This document shows positions 11,089-21,857 of a stretch of 64,000 nt of DNA, in pieces. The notes under the pieces were generated by a model, which did not search any database, was not told where the DNA came from, and saw only the letters and a list, made by a program, of their open reading frames with translations. The stretch's first letter is position 1; every line of letters starts with the position of its first letter. The translations under genes and the position numbers were made by a program. Source of the stretch: Isoetes taiwanensis. Taxonomy: Eukaryota > Streptophyta > Lycopodiopsida > Isoetales > Isoetaceae. The stretch is taken from assembly GCA_021234155.1 (NCBI GenBank), contig JAJEKV010000473.1, positions 118,506-182,505 of the forward strand, in the 5' to 3' direction.

Positions 11089-11221
11089 TTTGCTGATTTC
11101 AGAGGATGATCTATAGTAACCTTGTATTCCCCTTGAAAGATATTCATTTCACGCTTCCTCCATGAAGTCTCAGATTGTACGGCATCTAACCATGTACGAC
11201 TCAAAGAACAAAGTATAAGTT

Positions 11222-12094
11222 TCAAAGATGCACACTCTCTAGAAATTTCAAAACCATGAAATCCAAGATTGCTTCCACCTCATAAACCTTGCATAAAACA
11301 TTTCTTATGACTCCCATAGGCTGCACCTTCATTTGATTGAATGCTTTGAGCATCATAGTTGTCGGTTCCATCGTTTTCAATCCAACTTGAAGCATTATGT
11401 GGTAAGGCATTACATTCACTCCACTGCCGGTATCTATGTTGGCCTCTTTGATTAGATATCCATTAATACTCACATCACAAAGAAATGGCCCAGGATCCTT
11501 GGATTGCCCGGCTGGTGGCTCCATTCTCCTCTTGTCGATATCATTTGATATGATTTGTTGGACTGAAATTTCTGATTTTGTTCTTCCCCCTAACTCTTGC
11601 AACAAATTTGGAGAATAATGCATCAATTGCTCAAGAGTAAGTGTAACTTTAGTGGCCAAAACTTGGCTGATCACATCATCTTCATTTTGAATTTCCTCAT
11701 CCACCATAGGAGGCATCACTATGGGCTGATTTTCTTCTATAGACCGAACTGCTTACGTGGCAAAGATATTGAATTGCACCTTCTTAGGTGCTGACACCTT
11801 CAAAGCTTGTTCCTTCAAAGCCTTTGGAAAAGATGTCTTAGTCTTCTCCGCAATTGGCACTACTCTTGGTTCTTGAACCACCTTTTGTGATCTTGTAACT
11901 ACATTTACTTCTCCAATCTCTTCTTCTTGCTGAAATGGGTCATGCTCCACCTCAACAAATCCACAATTTACTACTGATTTTGCCTTCTCTTGCTTCTTAA
12001 GCTCCTCAATAAGAGCCTTAACTTGAGGATTATCAATGTACTTTGCATCTTGAATGCGAACATCATTATTAGGAAGAGGTACTGATTCAAACAC
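11222..12094 (-). pseudogene. Element A protease region
   Basis: Two frames (12094-11753 and 11719-11222) lie in the same register as gag, separated by in-frame stops. The second carries the aspartic protease signature IDTGSGVNVMPYHIMLQ followed by the conserved hydrophobic flap region (NQMKVQPMGVIRNVL). The first is acidic and basic linker. Protease would process the Gag-Pol polyprotein. Confidence 0.75.
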
Positions 12095-12127
12095 TTGTCG
12101 CTTTGGTGGATACTTGTTGGTTGCCCA

Positions 12128-13387
12128 TTACGGTTTCCCATGGATTTTCCAACAAGTAGTCTCATCATGCTTGAATTTATCACATAGCTTGCAATATAAA
12201 TGAGCCTTACTTGGATACCATCCCTGTTTTGGCTGCACCATTGGTGTGGAACCCATTGGAACTTGTTGGGCAATTGGAGCTTGTGGCATCATTGGAACTT
12301 GTGGTATGATAGGTGCTGCTTGCATTGGTTGAATAGGAATAGATGATGCTTGTTGCATAACAGCAAATACCGGATTGGCCCTCTCAAAGAATCTCTTCTC
12401 CCTACATTCTTGATCATTATGGCCCTTGATTTGGCATCTTGAGCAGAATTTCAGCAATCTACATGTAGTATCAGAATGCCCAATAGACCCACAATATTCA
12501 CAAGTAATAAACTGCACCTCCCTTGGCTTCTCACCAATTGTAAGTTTAGAAATCTTGGCTGCAATATCCTCTGTTTTATGCTCTGGAGCAGCAACTTCAT
12601 GAATGTATCCCAACTTATCTTCAGCCTTGAGAGCATACTTTTGTGCCTTTAGTAAGGTTGTAGGCTGTTTGGCCTTCACCTTATGAGCAATAGCTCGTTT
12701 CAGCCCCTTCACATACCATTGGATATCCATTTCATCACTCCTTGCAATCTTCCAATGCACCACGGCTTTGAGAACCGCAATGTACCTCTGATTATACTCT
12801 CTAATTGATTCATCTTCCTTTTGTGTGAAATTGGTCCATCTTTCCATAGTCTTATCCTTACCATGAACTTCTTGATAATTAGCAATGAAAGCTTCCTTTA
12901 ATTCCTGATATGTCATGGCATCTGGCTGAGTTTGTGCCCATTCCTCCACTGAATCTTGCAAAGAACTATGAAACCAAAGCAAGTAATCACCAGCCGGTAA
13001 CTTACACTGCTGGCAATACCTCTCAAACTTCACAATATGCTTCAAAGGATTCCGATCTACTAGATCATCAAACTTTGGAATCCCCATTGTCTGAAAACCC
13101 CATACCATAGGTGGTAATACAGCCATCTCTGCCTCTTCTTGGGTTTCTTGAAATTGGAAAAACGAAATTGAATCTCCCTTCAATTTGAAAAACGAAATTG
13201 GATTACCTTCTAGATCAGTAAATGGAATCAAAACCTCCTGGATCTGAGAATTAGACCCCAGATCTGCTACCAAATCTGAAAACGAAATTGAATCTTGATG
13301 CAATTTTGAGCCCAAAGATTGACTCACCGGTCCCCTTCTTGTTATGATAAAGCTTGGTGGGATCTCCTTCTTACTTCCCTTGGGCAT
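12128..13387 (-). CDS. Element A Gag
   Basis: A 419-aa frame with ATG at 13387 and TAA at 12130-12128. The N-terminal 100 residues contain short internal repeats (ISFFKLKGD / ISFFQFQE). The middle is a retrotransposon gag domain (WAQTQPDAMTYQELKEAFIA, YNQRYIAVLKAVVHWKI). The C-terminal part has zinc knuckles CEYCGSIGHSDTTC, CSRCQIKGHNDQEC and CKLCDKFKHDETTC separated by a Pro/Met/Gln-rich linker. Role: forms the particle and binds RNA. Three knuckles are more than the usual one or two. Confidence 0.88.
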   Translation of the reverse strand: MPKGSKKEIPPSFIITRRGPVSQSLGSKLHQDSISFSDLVADLGSNSQIQEVLIPFTDLEGNPISFFKLKGDSISFFQFQETQEEAEMAVLPPMVWGFQTMGIPKFDDLVDRNPLKHIVKFERYCQQCKLPAGDYLLWFHSSLQDSVEEWAQTQPDAMTYQELKEAFIANYQEVHGKDKTMERWTNFTQKEDESIREYNQRYIAVLKAVVHWKIARSDEMDIQWYVKGLKRAIAHKVKAKQPTTLLKAQKYALKAEDKLGYIHEVAAPEHKTEDIAAKISKLTIGEKPREVQFITCEYCGSIGHSDTTCRLLKFCSRCQIKGHNDQECREKRFFERANPVFAVMQQASSIPIQPMQAAPIIPQVPMMPQAPIAQQVPMGSTPMVQPKQGWYPSKAHLYCKLCDKFKHDETTCWKIHGKP

Positions 13388-13560
13388 AAAACTATGCTCC
13401 CCTTGTCAAATTCTACCCCACAAATCAATTACGGCAAAATTTCCTTCACACAAGAAATTGCTCCTTTCTCAATGGTGCCGTTCTTTACCGACGAACACCA
13501 ACACCAATGGTAACAACTCCTTTTTCAATGGAAATTCTTGCCGATCAATGGTCTGTCGAG

Positions 13561-13577
13561 CACCGTGGTCGCCAAAT
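13561..13577 (-). other. Element A putative primer-binding site
   Basis: Immediately inside the 5' LTR, the minus strand reads ATTTGGCGACCACGGTG. It contains TGG, the complement of the tRNA CCA end. I cannot assign the tRNA by eye. Confidence 0.5.
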
Positions 13578-13946
13578 TGTTAGAGCCTGGACTCTAACCT
13601 TGCAAGAAGGATGAAAAACCCAACAATCCAAGCTCAATCTATCAGATCAAGGCAATGCACAACACAAAGAATCATCATCTCCATAGCTAGATCAAGCAAA
13701 ATCCTCTCCCTCAATACACCGTCTCTCTCTGTTCTTCTCTCTCTCTGCTCAGATAATACAGTGATCATCATACCTCCATAATGCATACGTGCAAAAATCC
13801 TGCACGCGTGCATGCGCGTATATCACTCTATATACGGTATATGATGTGGTGAGTGGTGACAAGTGTGGTGAGTGATGACGAATGTGGTGAGTGGTGACAA
13901 GTGTGGTGAGTGATGAATGGTGTGGTGAGTGGTGACGACCCCAACA
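13578..13946 (-). repeat. Element A 5' LTR (right)
   Basis: 369 bp, TGTTAGAGCC..CCCCAACA on the + strand, followed by the TSD ACTCC at 13947-13951. It has two A-for-G differences from the left LTR. Confidence 0.96.
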
Positions 13947-16419
13947 ACTCCATATCCTCTAACACGAGAAAGTGTTTCTGTAACAGGACATTGAGATCAG
14001 AAAAAGCATTCCATGCTTCTAACTTCTTCATAGTGGAATGCATTCTATCAGTTCTATCTTTTTCTGCCTGCACAAGTTTTTTTCCAAACTCAAACACCCC
14101 TTTTTGCTTTGGATCTGTCCTTTGCAAGAAATGCCTTGCTTTGTCACCACTCAAGGACACTTTGGCCGGCACGGAGCTCTTTGTGGACTTCTTTAAATCC
14201 TTCTCTAACTTTACACAACCACCATGCAATCCAGCATCTGATAACACCTTTTCCATTCTTTCTATCCCTTCCTTTCTTTCCTTGACACATTTTTTATTCC
14301 AAACGAAGATACAACTGTGATGAATCATCTTCTCTACGATTTGGACCATTGCATGTAAGGTGCAAACATGAACTCTCTCTAGTGGAATTGGCAAAATTGC
14401 ATCAAATGTTGGATCCTTTTCATTTCTATTGGGAGGTAACTCTTGATTGCAGGTTAAAGTACTGCAACTTTTACCTCTCTGTTTTTCCTTAAAAATGTAC
14501 ATACAGTAAATGCAATTGCTGCGAGTCTGATCTGCTGTGGATGCAATATTGTACATAGCCTTCTCAGTTTTCAGATTTGATGCCAAGTGGAATTTGACTC
14601 TGAATGAGCCATGGCCAGCCACATATAATTGTTCTCCTGCTTCATATAGACCAATCAATCCTGGTAACTTCGTTTGATCGAACACCCATTTTAGAATTTT
14701 ATAATTCTCCTTCTGTACCTGAAACATACCCAGCCACCATGTGTGGTCTTCAGATTGCACTGAAAACCATTCCGAATCTCGCTTTTGTTTAGGAAGTTGT
14801 CCGGTTGTTACATAGTCTGGACGAAAAGCATAATTCATTAGTACCATTGATACCCTTTCATACTTGGTCTTGCTGGTCAGTTCCATCTCATCAAGCTTAA
14901 CGCATACTTCTAACACGCCATGCACATCCTCCTCATAAACCTGATACACAAAAAATTGTTTAAGCCATTGACTAAGAAATATAAAGAAAACTCTAGATGT
15001 GGATGCTAAAAGGCTATGGGCAGACTTATCATAGACTTACCATATATTGAAATATATTAGTCTTAATCTAATACAAGTTACCATGATCTATTACTGCAGG
15101 AAAGAAGGGGATTGGCTAAGTGGGCAGAAATGAGATAATAAGAATCGTCCACAAAAATTTAAGTAGCTCGTGTGGACTGGAAAGAAAAGTGGCCTGTTTT
15201 TTCATTTTCTTAACTGGCACAGTTACGTAACGATGACTTTGATTCGCTGGAAAAGTATTGACATCGTTCATAAGATTTTGCGTACCTGGTAGAAGATAAC
15301 CATAAATTTTAACAAAAGCTCCATATCAAGCCAAATGTTATTCATTTGATTCAAGCCCATGACTTCACAAGCATTACTCTTTTTTCCCTTTCCAATAAGC
15401 GGACAGCCTGATTCGATCGAATGCATTCCACCTAGAATGTCTTCAACTGTCATGTTTTGTCTTCTTCTAATGGACTCCACAACATGGGGACGTGGAAGAA
15501 CAACTTTCTTGCTTCCTAAGGATCTAAGACCATCATGAAAAACTTTGAATAAAGATCTATAACCTTGTCTGCTGATTCCTAATGTGTCATAATTAGCTTG
15601 TATCTCATCTACATTCATTTTGGAATGAATTTCTTTCACAACCATTTCCATGACACCCTTCCGCAAAGATACGTTAGTTGGATCATCCAACATGGACAAT
15701 ACTTCATCCTTAGTTGCAATGCTTTTCACAACATTACCTATGTTGCCTCTAACCTTTTTCTCCCTTTTTGTCTTGAGTACTCTTTTTACAGCATAGATCC
15801 TTCTTCTTGCTGCACCACATGTAGGATTAAGTGCCTCAATTGGCTTTGTCTTTCTTTTTCTCTCTCGAAAATCCAAAGGTGTGCTGTTTAACCGCTACAA
15901 CCGTTTCTCCAATACTTTTACTTTGCACTCAGCTGCCTTGCATTTGCTCATTGAATCCTTTAATTCCCGATTAGTTTGATTGATTATGAAATTTTTGAGA
16001 GTTCCATCTTGGTGCAAATCCAATAGTTTCTTTTCAAGTTTCAACACCTTAGATACCAAACGCCGCTTCTCTTCTTCCAATTTGCTCAATTTTTGCTCCT
16101 TATCCTTGGCAATTCTGTTAACTTCATGCAATGTACTACATAGCTGACTGATATATCTTGTCATGTTCTCACAGTATCCTAAAAGACCCAATTTCGCTTC
16201 ACATGCAAATTTTACTAGACCACTCACAGGATTAAAATCAGGAAAATGACCAGTAATTGGATCTCTTGGATAAATACTTCCTCTAGCCCATATATCTGCA
16301 TGCTTTGCACCCATCATCCTTAGCACGTCCTCATCTAATTTCGGTTTCAATCCACCTCCTTTTCTACACCAAATTTGTGCATAGTCCTTTGACGGCAGAC
16401 ATACACGAATCTCAGTCAT
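13947..16419 (-). pseudogene. G1 gene, 5' part: unrecognised protein, split by element A
   Basis: Exon A runs 16419-15286 (ATG at 16419), exon B 14940-13947. The 345-bp intron has a GTACGC donor and TATCAG acceptor and is phase 0. Exon A has an N-terminal domain (KDYAQIWCRKGGGLKPK), a long coiled coil (SKLEEEKRRLVSKVLKLEKK), an in-frame TAG at 15897-15895, then a basic linker (DFRERKRKTKPIE). Exon B has a Cys pair (NCIYCMYIFK), PLERVHVCTLHAMVQIVEKM and a charged helix. It continues in frame at 6886 across the insertion, giving about 858 codons. I cannot name the family. The CTLHxxxxIVEK block with the C-terminal QGMEKSH block suggests a transposase-like RNase H fold, possibly domesticated, but that is inference. 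Confidence 0.65.
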
Positions 16420-16896
16420 ATAATGAAATGAGAAAATGCATTGAGGTGAAAATTTTGTATGAGACTCAAAGTATCGATTTCAAAGTATCGATTTCTATTT
16501 TGGAATTGCAAATGCAAAAATAGAATGAAACAAAAACGAATTTGTTGGCGCCATCTTCAATTCTGAAAATCAGGTAATTCAAAATATGCCTCTCTTTCGG
16601 ATTTTCAAACTTGAAAATGAAGAAAACTCAATTCTTTGGCGCCATATTGAAATTCAAAGATAAAATCATGTTTAAGCCGGAGCAAATTTAGGACGGAGTG
16701 GCACCAAAAAATTGGAAAATTTTAAGCACGTAGGTCAAAACGTAACATGGATATTATTGGGTCGATATTATGCATCTCACATATTTTAAATTGTAAGATA
16801 GATGCATTTATTGCATACATATAGTTTAAATGGATCGTTATGATTGTTGAGGTGAGGTAGTTGGAATAAACATAAACCAAATGACATTAAATATAT
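16420..16896. other. Upstream region of G1, no gene
   Basis: AT-rich sequence with a short tandem (CAAAGTATCGATTT twice, 16468-16500). It may hold the G1 promoter, but I see no definable TATA box or start site. Confidence 0.4.
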
Positions 16897-16918
16897 AGGA
16901 AGGAAGGAAGGAAGGAAG
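16897..16918. repeat. (AGGA)n microsatellite, LINE 3' tail
   Basis: Five to six AGGA units on the + strand form the 3' end of the LINE copy. Confidence 0.9.
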
Positions 16919-17416
16919 TTTATTTTAACGTCCACGGAGGCCAGAGGCCTATGAGACGGTACATGCAGAGAACAGGCAAAAAAGCCAAAAACCCCAACAC
17001 CAAAAACAAACAATATAACTGTACAGTAGAACCCTACTACCGGGATAAAAAAACCCCCACTTGGGAGGAAAAAGCCTAACAGTAGGCTCTCAAATACCAT
17101 GCCCCTGAAGAGCAAGTCTGACGGCCGAAATCTGCAGGATGTAAGCTCCCAGTCGCGCTACCATAGGTGATGCGAGTAACTGATGTAGCGGTGTGTCAGA
17201 GCATCTAAGATCAGTGTGCACTGCTCGGACATGGGCATATGTTGGGCACCGCTGGAGGGCATGGTGCTCATCCTCTATCACGTGCATCTCACAACACTGA
17301 CATATCCTCTCCTCCCTGGGGATCCCGTGCCCGCCATTCACCCCCCAGCGACCTGTTTCAATTCTGAGGTAATGGGAACCCGTCCTTATGGCATGCTGAC
17401 ATGGAATGGGGTCCAA
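16897..17416 (-). mobile_element. 5'-truncated LINE fragment with (TTCC)n tail
   Basis: The minus strand encodes the C-terminus of a non-LTR retrotransposon ORF2: RTGSHYLRIETGRWGVNGGH, then a zinc-binding CQCCEMHVIEDEHHALQRC and a short tail ending at 17090. About 170 bp of 3' UTR follows, and the copy terminates in TTCC repeats (16918-16897), not poly(A). Truncation is at about 17416-17440. Tandem-repeat tails are typical of several LINE clades but not of plant L1. It is unrelated in sequence to the L1 at 40408. Confidence 0.75.
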
Positions 17417-18019
17417 AATGAGGTGGCATTTTTCTTATGAGGACAAAATGAGATCTCATTCTGCCTCTAATGGATTTTATCGTAAAAAGGTATCCTCTTC
17501 GTATCCCTTGAAAGGTATAATAGGAAGGATTGTGCGTGGAGGGTTTAAAAACCCTTTGTGTAGGTTGTCATCTACTAGGAAAGTCAGGCCATGCTATTTA
17601 GGTATAGCCTGAAGTACAACCTTCAACTTCTTGAAATGAAGTTGTTTGACATGACTGGTTGGATGAGGACATGCGTAGCATGGTTGTTGACCATAAAGCT
17701 TTGAAAACTCAGTCTGCAAATTTGAAAACAATGCAGCTACCATATCCCTTGTGTTGTGAATCAGAGGGACACTCTTCAAACTTTTGCAATGCCCACTCCA
17801 CAAACTCATGGTATCCTGGTCTGCAAATTAGGTACTTGTTGGCACAATGTGGTGTGTATCAGGTCGAAGCAGAATTTTTTGGTTGGTTCTCCTCTGTTGT
17901 ATGTATACCAGCACGATGTCCATCACCGTCAACTTCTTAGAAGGGTCTTTCAACCTCTGCACCCTCTGTTGTGTTATGTTGTCCACTGCTGCCTTTTGTT
18001 GTTGTTTTGTCGGTTGGTC
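17417..18019. other. Boundary between LINE fragment and element D
   Basis: Overlapping frames on both strands have no recognisable motif. Element D probably starts within this stretch; I cannot see its LTR. Confidence 0.35.
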
Positions 18020-18770
18020 ATGGTGGAAAGTGATGAAGATGAGGAGGACCAAGACCATGGGCAATCTGGCATCGTCATCGCAGAGCGGAACCCAGAATAT
18101 AGCTCACCCTCATCATCTACTCGACTGACTCCGAGTTGGATAACATGTACAAACTACAGAAGGATCTTCTTTTAGGAAAAGGCAGATTGGGAGTGCCCAA
18201 GAAACCCGTACCTGCTAGAGATCCTAAAGAAGAGCAAGCAGAGGAAGGTGAGCTGCCGGCATCACCACCTTATCCAGCATGGTCCGAGCTAGAGAGGAAG
18301 AAGGGAGGCAAAAAATCAAAGGACGCCTACATCGGAATGAAGACATGGTGTATAAGAAGAAGATGGACATACACAAGCAGTATATGAAGATGTACACTAC
18401 TTATAAGAAGTACTACGACACTTATAAGTCGCGGTACATCGGAGACGACGTCCTGGAACAGTCACCCGAGGATCCGGAGTTGCCTAAGAAGTCGGCAAAG
18501 CACGAGAGGAACTAGATTCGGCATTACCAATGGATAGTGCTTTCTCATCCTGCGAAAAGTTTGCAAGATTTGTTCGAGAGATCCTGGCCGAGTTCGACAA
18601 GGCGAAGCGGGTGACCAATGATATGTTGCTGGCACTACAGGAGGCAGTCGAAATAGATCGTCCAGCACTTTGAGGACACCTTAGCATGCGCATTACATGC
18701 AAGATGGGTCATACGCATGCCAAAAGACACGCGGTTGACACGTGATATTAAGTATAAACCAATTTTATAA
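18020..18770 (+). pseudogene. Element D ORF1 with decayed histone H3-like domain
   Basis: ATG at 18020 opens an acidic start (VESDEDEEDQDHGQ). A frame change near 18120 leads into a Lys/Pro/Glu-rich middle (KEEQAEEGELPASPPYPAWS), which resembles ADPRPPYPVWPEPPK in ORF1 of C. After a Tyr/Lys-rich segment the frame at about 18515-18655 reads FARFVREILAEFDKA and MLLALQEAVEID, matching H3 [11 protein letters not shown] and [11 protein letters not shown]. One extra base at about 18655 shifts to FEDTLACALHARWVIRMPKD, which matches H3 [24 protein letters not shown] is at 18768-18770. The histone-fold order is complete but diverged. It is broken by at least two frame changes. Confidence 0.7.
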
Positions 18771-18917
18771 ACTCTGTATAAAATTTTGATCTTTGTGTAA
18801 AGACATTTTGTTAATATAAAGTCTAAATTTAAGTATGTAATTGTCTTATTTTATGTGATCTCACTTTGTGATTTGTTTTTAATTGTAAATAATGAAAATT
18901 TTAACAAGTTTTGGAAA

Positions 18918-19183
18918 TTGCTCCAGAGTTGCGCTGGGACCACTTTCAAAGAGGCCAAAATGCCTCCTAGCGCAACTCTAGAGCAATGGCATGATTTCAT
19001 AAGTTTGATGATGAAATTTTAGAAATAAAGTAGTTAAAAGGCTAATAAGAAGAGTAGATTAGGATTGTGCCCTTACTTTCCCATTTTGGTTTCATTTTGC
19101 TCTTGAAATAGCTCAATTGCTCCAGACTTGCCCAAAGCGACTTTTAGCCATCCCAAAATGCCTCTGGCATAACTCTAGAGCAA
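18918..19183. repeat. Duplicated hairpin between ORF1 and ORF2 of D
   Basis: TTGCTCCAGAGTTGCGCT (18918-18935) pairs with AGCGCAACTCTAGAGCAA (18969-18986), an 18-bp stem with one mismatch. A weaker second copy sits at 19117-19183. Element C has a different duplicated hairpin at the same place (27038-27334). Confidence 0.7.
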
Positions 19184-19485
19184 CTTAAAATTTGATACTT
19201 AGTAACTTGAGCTAGACAACTCTAAATGACCTGAAATTTGTTGCATTGGAATCCTTAGATTGTCTAGAATATGTTTATAATATTTAATTAGTCTAGAAAC
19301 ACCATATAGTGCCTTAAAAATATCCTAAAGTTGTCCAAATCCTAGAATTCCTGAATTAGGGTTTCTCTATAAATAGAAGCATAACCTCACTACATCCTTA
19401 CAAGTTTGCTCTTAGCTCCTAAGCCATTTTTTCAAGTCCCAGAGGCGCTTCACTCATCGTTTTGTAACTCTAGCTGCTAGTGCAA

Positions 19486-20264
19486 CATGGCTACCTGCCC
19501 CTTCATCGAATGGTATAATGCCTTAGCTCACATTCAACCTAGTCTATAATCTTTTCTAGACGGAACTTGATGTCCAAGCAACCTTAGCTGCAACCCCCTT
19601 TTACCAGCCTATTTTGCTAGAAATCCAACAGAAAGTAGGTCCCAGTCTATGTCAACTGCCCCCTTGCATAGGATATTTTGTACTAAAGGACTCCCTCCGG
19701 GCAGCTCTGAGTCATGTGCCCAACAGTGCGAAGGATTTATCTAATAGAGCCTTATGCATGCCGGATTACATGACAATGACTGTCAGGTGAACGAAGTACT
19801 TTTCGTACAATGCTGCCTTAGCCTTATTTCTATTTTATAGAGCCCAGAACATCATAGATGAAACATCCACTGCAGTTGTTATGGTAGTGCCCTCGAAGAG
19901 TACTCAACATATACTCAAGGAAGTAGATTTGGAAAATATTCCTACAGAAACTGCAACCTTTACCAGTCCAAATGACTCCACAAGTGGATTCAACAAACAC
20001 TGAAGACAAATTTGATTGTTACAATCAATATGAGTGCTGCCGTGTTATGGCAGGATAGAAGAGCAAGCCATCTGTTGATATACTTATGCCTGCATGTTGA
20101 TTTGAGCACAGATACGCAAACACCATTGATTTGAAGAGAACACATTTCTAGAGATCATAAGTGGACACTTGAAGACCAAGGTGAAGACATTCATGAAAGA
20201 TCACACAAGTATGCTAGAAAAGGTGACTCAAGCAAAGTAAATTTGAAGTTTGGAAGACCCCTTG
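19486..20264 (+). pseudogene. Element D ORF2, N-terminal domain, truncated by B
   Basis: ATG at 19486 gives MATCPFIEWYNALAHIQPSL before an in-frame stop; ORF2 of C starts MAPSNFVRWYNDSNHIRDF. Further on, another frame reads ALCMPDYMTMTV and YNAALALFLFY, matching RNMPDYMTCK and NQAALALFMQK of C and FEAQFALALLMDRY of B. It has several stops and is cut off at the insertion point of B. Function of this domain is unknown. Confidence 0.6.
20260..20264. repeat. Target-site duplication of element B, left (CCTTG)
   Basis: CCTTG precedes the left LTR and recurs at 50145-50149 after the right LTR, proving that the two LTRs belong to one insertion despite 26.8 kb between them. Confidence 0.93.
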
Positions 20265-21779
20265 TGTGACGTTCCACGTATTTATATGGTATACGTATAA
20301 ATACACTGACACATCACGCCGTACATATACGCCGTCATAGGGTATAGCTAACCTAGTGGGTTAACCTAAATGGATTAACTTAGCTATGCTAAATTAACAT
20401 TAACCTAATTAATGGAATAATTAGCCTAATTAAGCTAATTAGCTAATTATTAATGCCACGTGGCATGATTCGATTGGCCAAGGGAGGGTTTTGCTAGTTT
20501 AGTCTATCCTAGGTTAATCCTTGAACCAGAATCGACTAGGAGCTCTTCAACCAGGTGCTTCCCCAAAACTCTACAGCAGCTGAGATGGATCATCCTCAAG
20601 ACAATGGCTCGAGTCGCTTTAACGGTTAGTCCGTAGGATTAAGTGTGATTAGTAGGATAGCGCCTCTGAGGCATCTCTGTGTGTGATGGTTCCTGTTTTT
20701 CTCTGTGATTTAGCAATAGAGACTAACCCTTGTTTGAAAGGTAAGATGTTCTTCTTTCTGATTCTATACTTGCTCTGAAATGATGGATTGATGGTTCTTT
20801 GCATAGTATCTCTAGAAATGGGGAATTACAGTAGAGACCTCTGAGCTCATATATCATAGTATGTTTCTAGTTAGCCCTATAAATCCCATTAGTTGCGGCT
20901 CAGGCACAAGATCCCTCCGAATTTGTGGAATCTATGGTTATTGAAGCACCCGGATAAGGGGCCAGAGATGATGAAGTGTGGGGTGGGGTCTCACCGAGCA
21001 TAAAAAGCTGCGAGGGACTCCTTTAGTGAGCTAGGCCTAATAGTCGGTCACGTGGAGGGCCGGGTATGGGTCTGACACTCCCTGGGTACAGAGGTGTGAC
21101 CCGAATGGGGCATCTTGCACTTTGACGATAAAGTTAGGGGAGTAAGTCGGGTACGGAAGGAGATGCTGAGGGATCTCCTCCTCTAGGGAGGGGACACTTC
21201 CCCGACCTGCCTCATCGGACCAGGGAGATGCAACCTGGAGTAGCCTCACGGGCCTCCCCCTTTGAGCCTACATCTCCGGAAGGCTACAGTGACACCATAG
21301 CTTGATTCAGCTCATCTGCAAAGTGTGCACAGGAGGGACGGATGGAGTGGACAACCCTAGCCACTGTTCTATGCTAGCCCACGCCATGTTATGCCCGGTC
21401 ACGATCTCTTGAGACCCAGCCGTCAGTCTATCCTCATTGGAGTCTGAACCGGGGTAGAACCTGGGTTTTGGGGTGTTTTCCTTAGCATTAGATGTATCCT
21501 CTCTGCTATCAGTATTGGGATGGACGTGCCACCCTTCGTGGTGGTTATTTATGATGTGATTATGCTGTATGCTAATCTTGTATTCACGCTTCCGCTATCT
21601 AGGAGATCCATTGAAGGCATGGACCGGAATGACACCTCCGTGTCCTTCCCTCGAACATCCATCATATGGATGGCCCGAGGTAGACAGAGGGCCCTGCTCA
21701 TGGTGAAATGTTGCCATGGGAGGGGAAAGTCCCTGTATATATACGGCTGGGGCGTCGCATATATTCCGGGAGCATCACA
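20265..21779 (+). repeat. Element B 5' LTR
   Basis: TGTGACGTTC..AGCATCACA. A 9-bp stem palindrome (GTATTTATA / TATAAATAC, 9-nt loop, 20278-20304) lies 13 bp from the start. It is collinear with 48601-50144, with scattered substitutions and small indels. Confidence 0.94.
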
Positions 21780-21780
21780 G

Positions 21781-21792
21781 TGGTATCAGAGC
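21781..21792 (+). other. Element B primer-binding site (initiator-Met tRNA)
   Basis: TGGTATCAGAGC begins one base after the LTR end. It is the standard complement of the plant initiator methionine tRNA 3' end. Confidence 0.95.
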
Positions 21793-21857
21793 ATGGCTTT
21801 GGGAAACCAAAATACTGCACTGGCCACATATTAACGCGTTCGATCGTTAGTTAGTGA

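Larger units (their letters stand above)
6892..13946 (-). mobile_element. Element A: Ty3/gypsy LTR retrotransposon inserted in gene G1
   Basis: A 7055-bp element with 369-bp LTRs and a 5-bp TSD. Coding order on the minus strand is gag, protease, RT, RNase H, integrase, which is the Ty3/gypsy order; no chromodomain was found. The LTRs differ at two positions (0.5%), both G/A changes in a tandem repeat, so insertion was recent. Despite that, the polyprotein is cut by at least one stop after gag and by several frame changes, so it either inserted as a defective copy or contains consensus errors. The integrase tail (GAFYLMTPEGELLPNP) is of the GPY-like type seen in Tat/Athila-like elements; lineage is uncertain. 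Confidence 0.93.
17640..20264 (+). mobile_element. Element D: decayed histone-bearing element, 5' part
   Basis: It holds a histone H3-like ORF1 and the N-terminal domain of ORF2, in the same order as in B and C. It was cut by insertion of element B (TSD CCTTG at 20260-20264 and 50145-50149), so its continuation starts at 50150. No LTR, gag or pol is recognised; the left limit is a guess. Confidence 0.55.

Noticed and set aside
13828-13946. C-terminal extension of G1 into the LTR of A (HHTCHHSPHSS-type tail)
   Set aside because: It is produced only by reading into the inserted LTR; the original gene continues at 6886.
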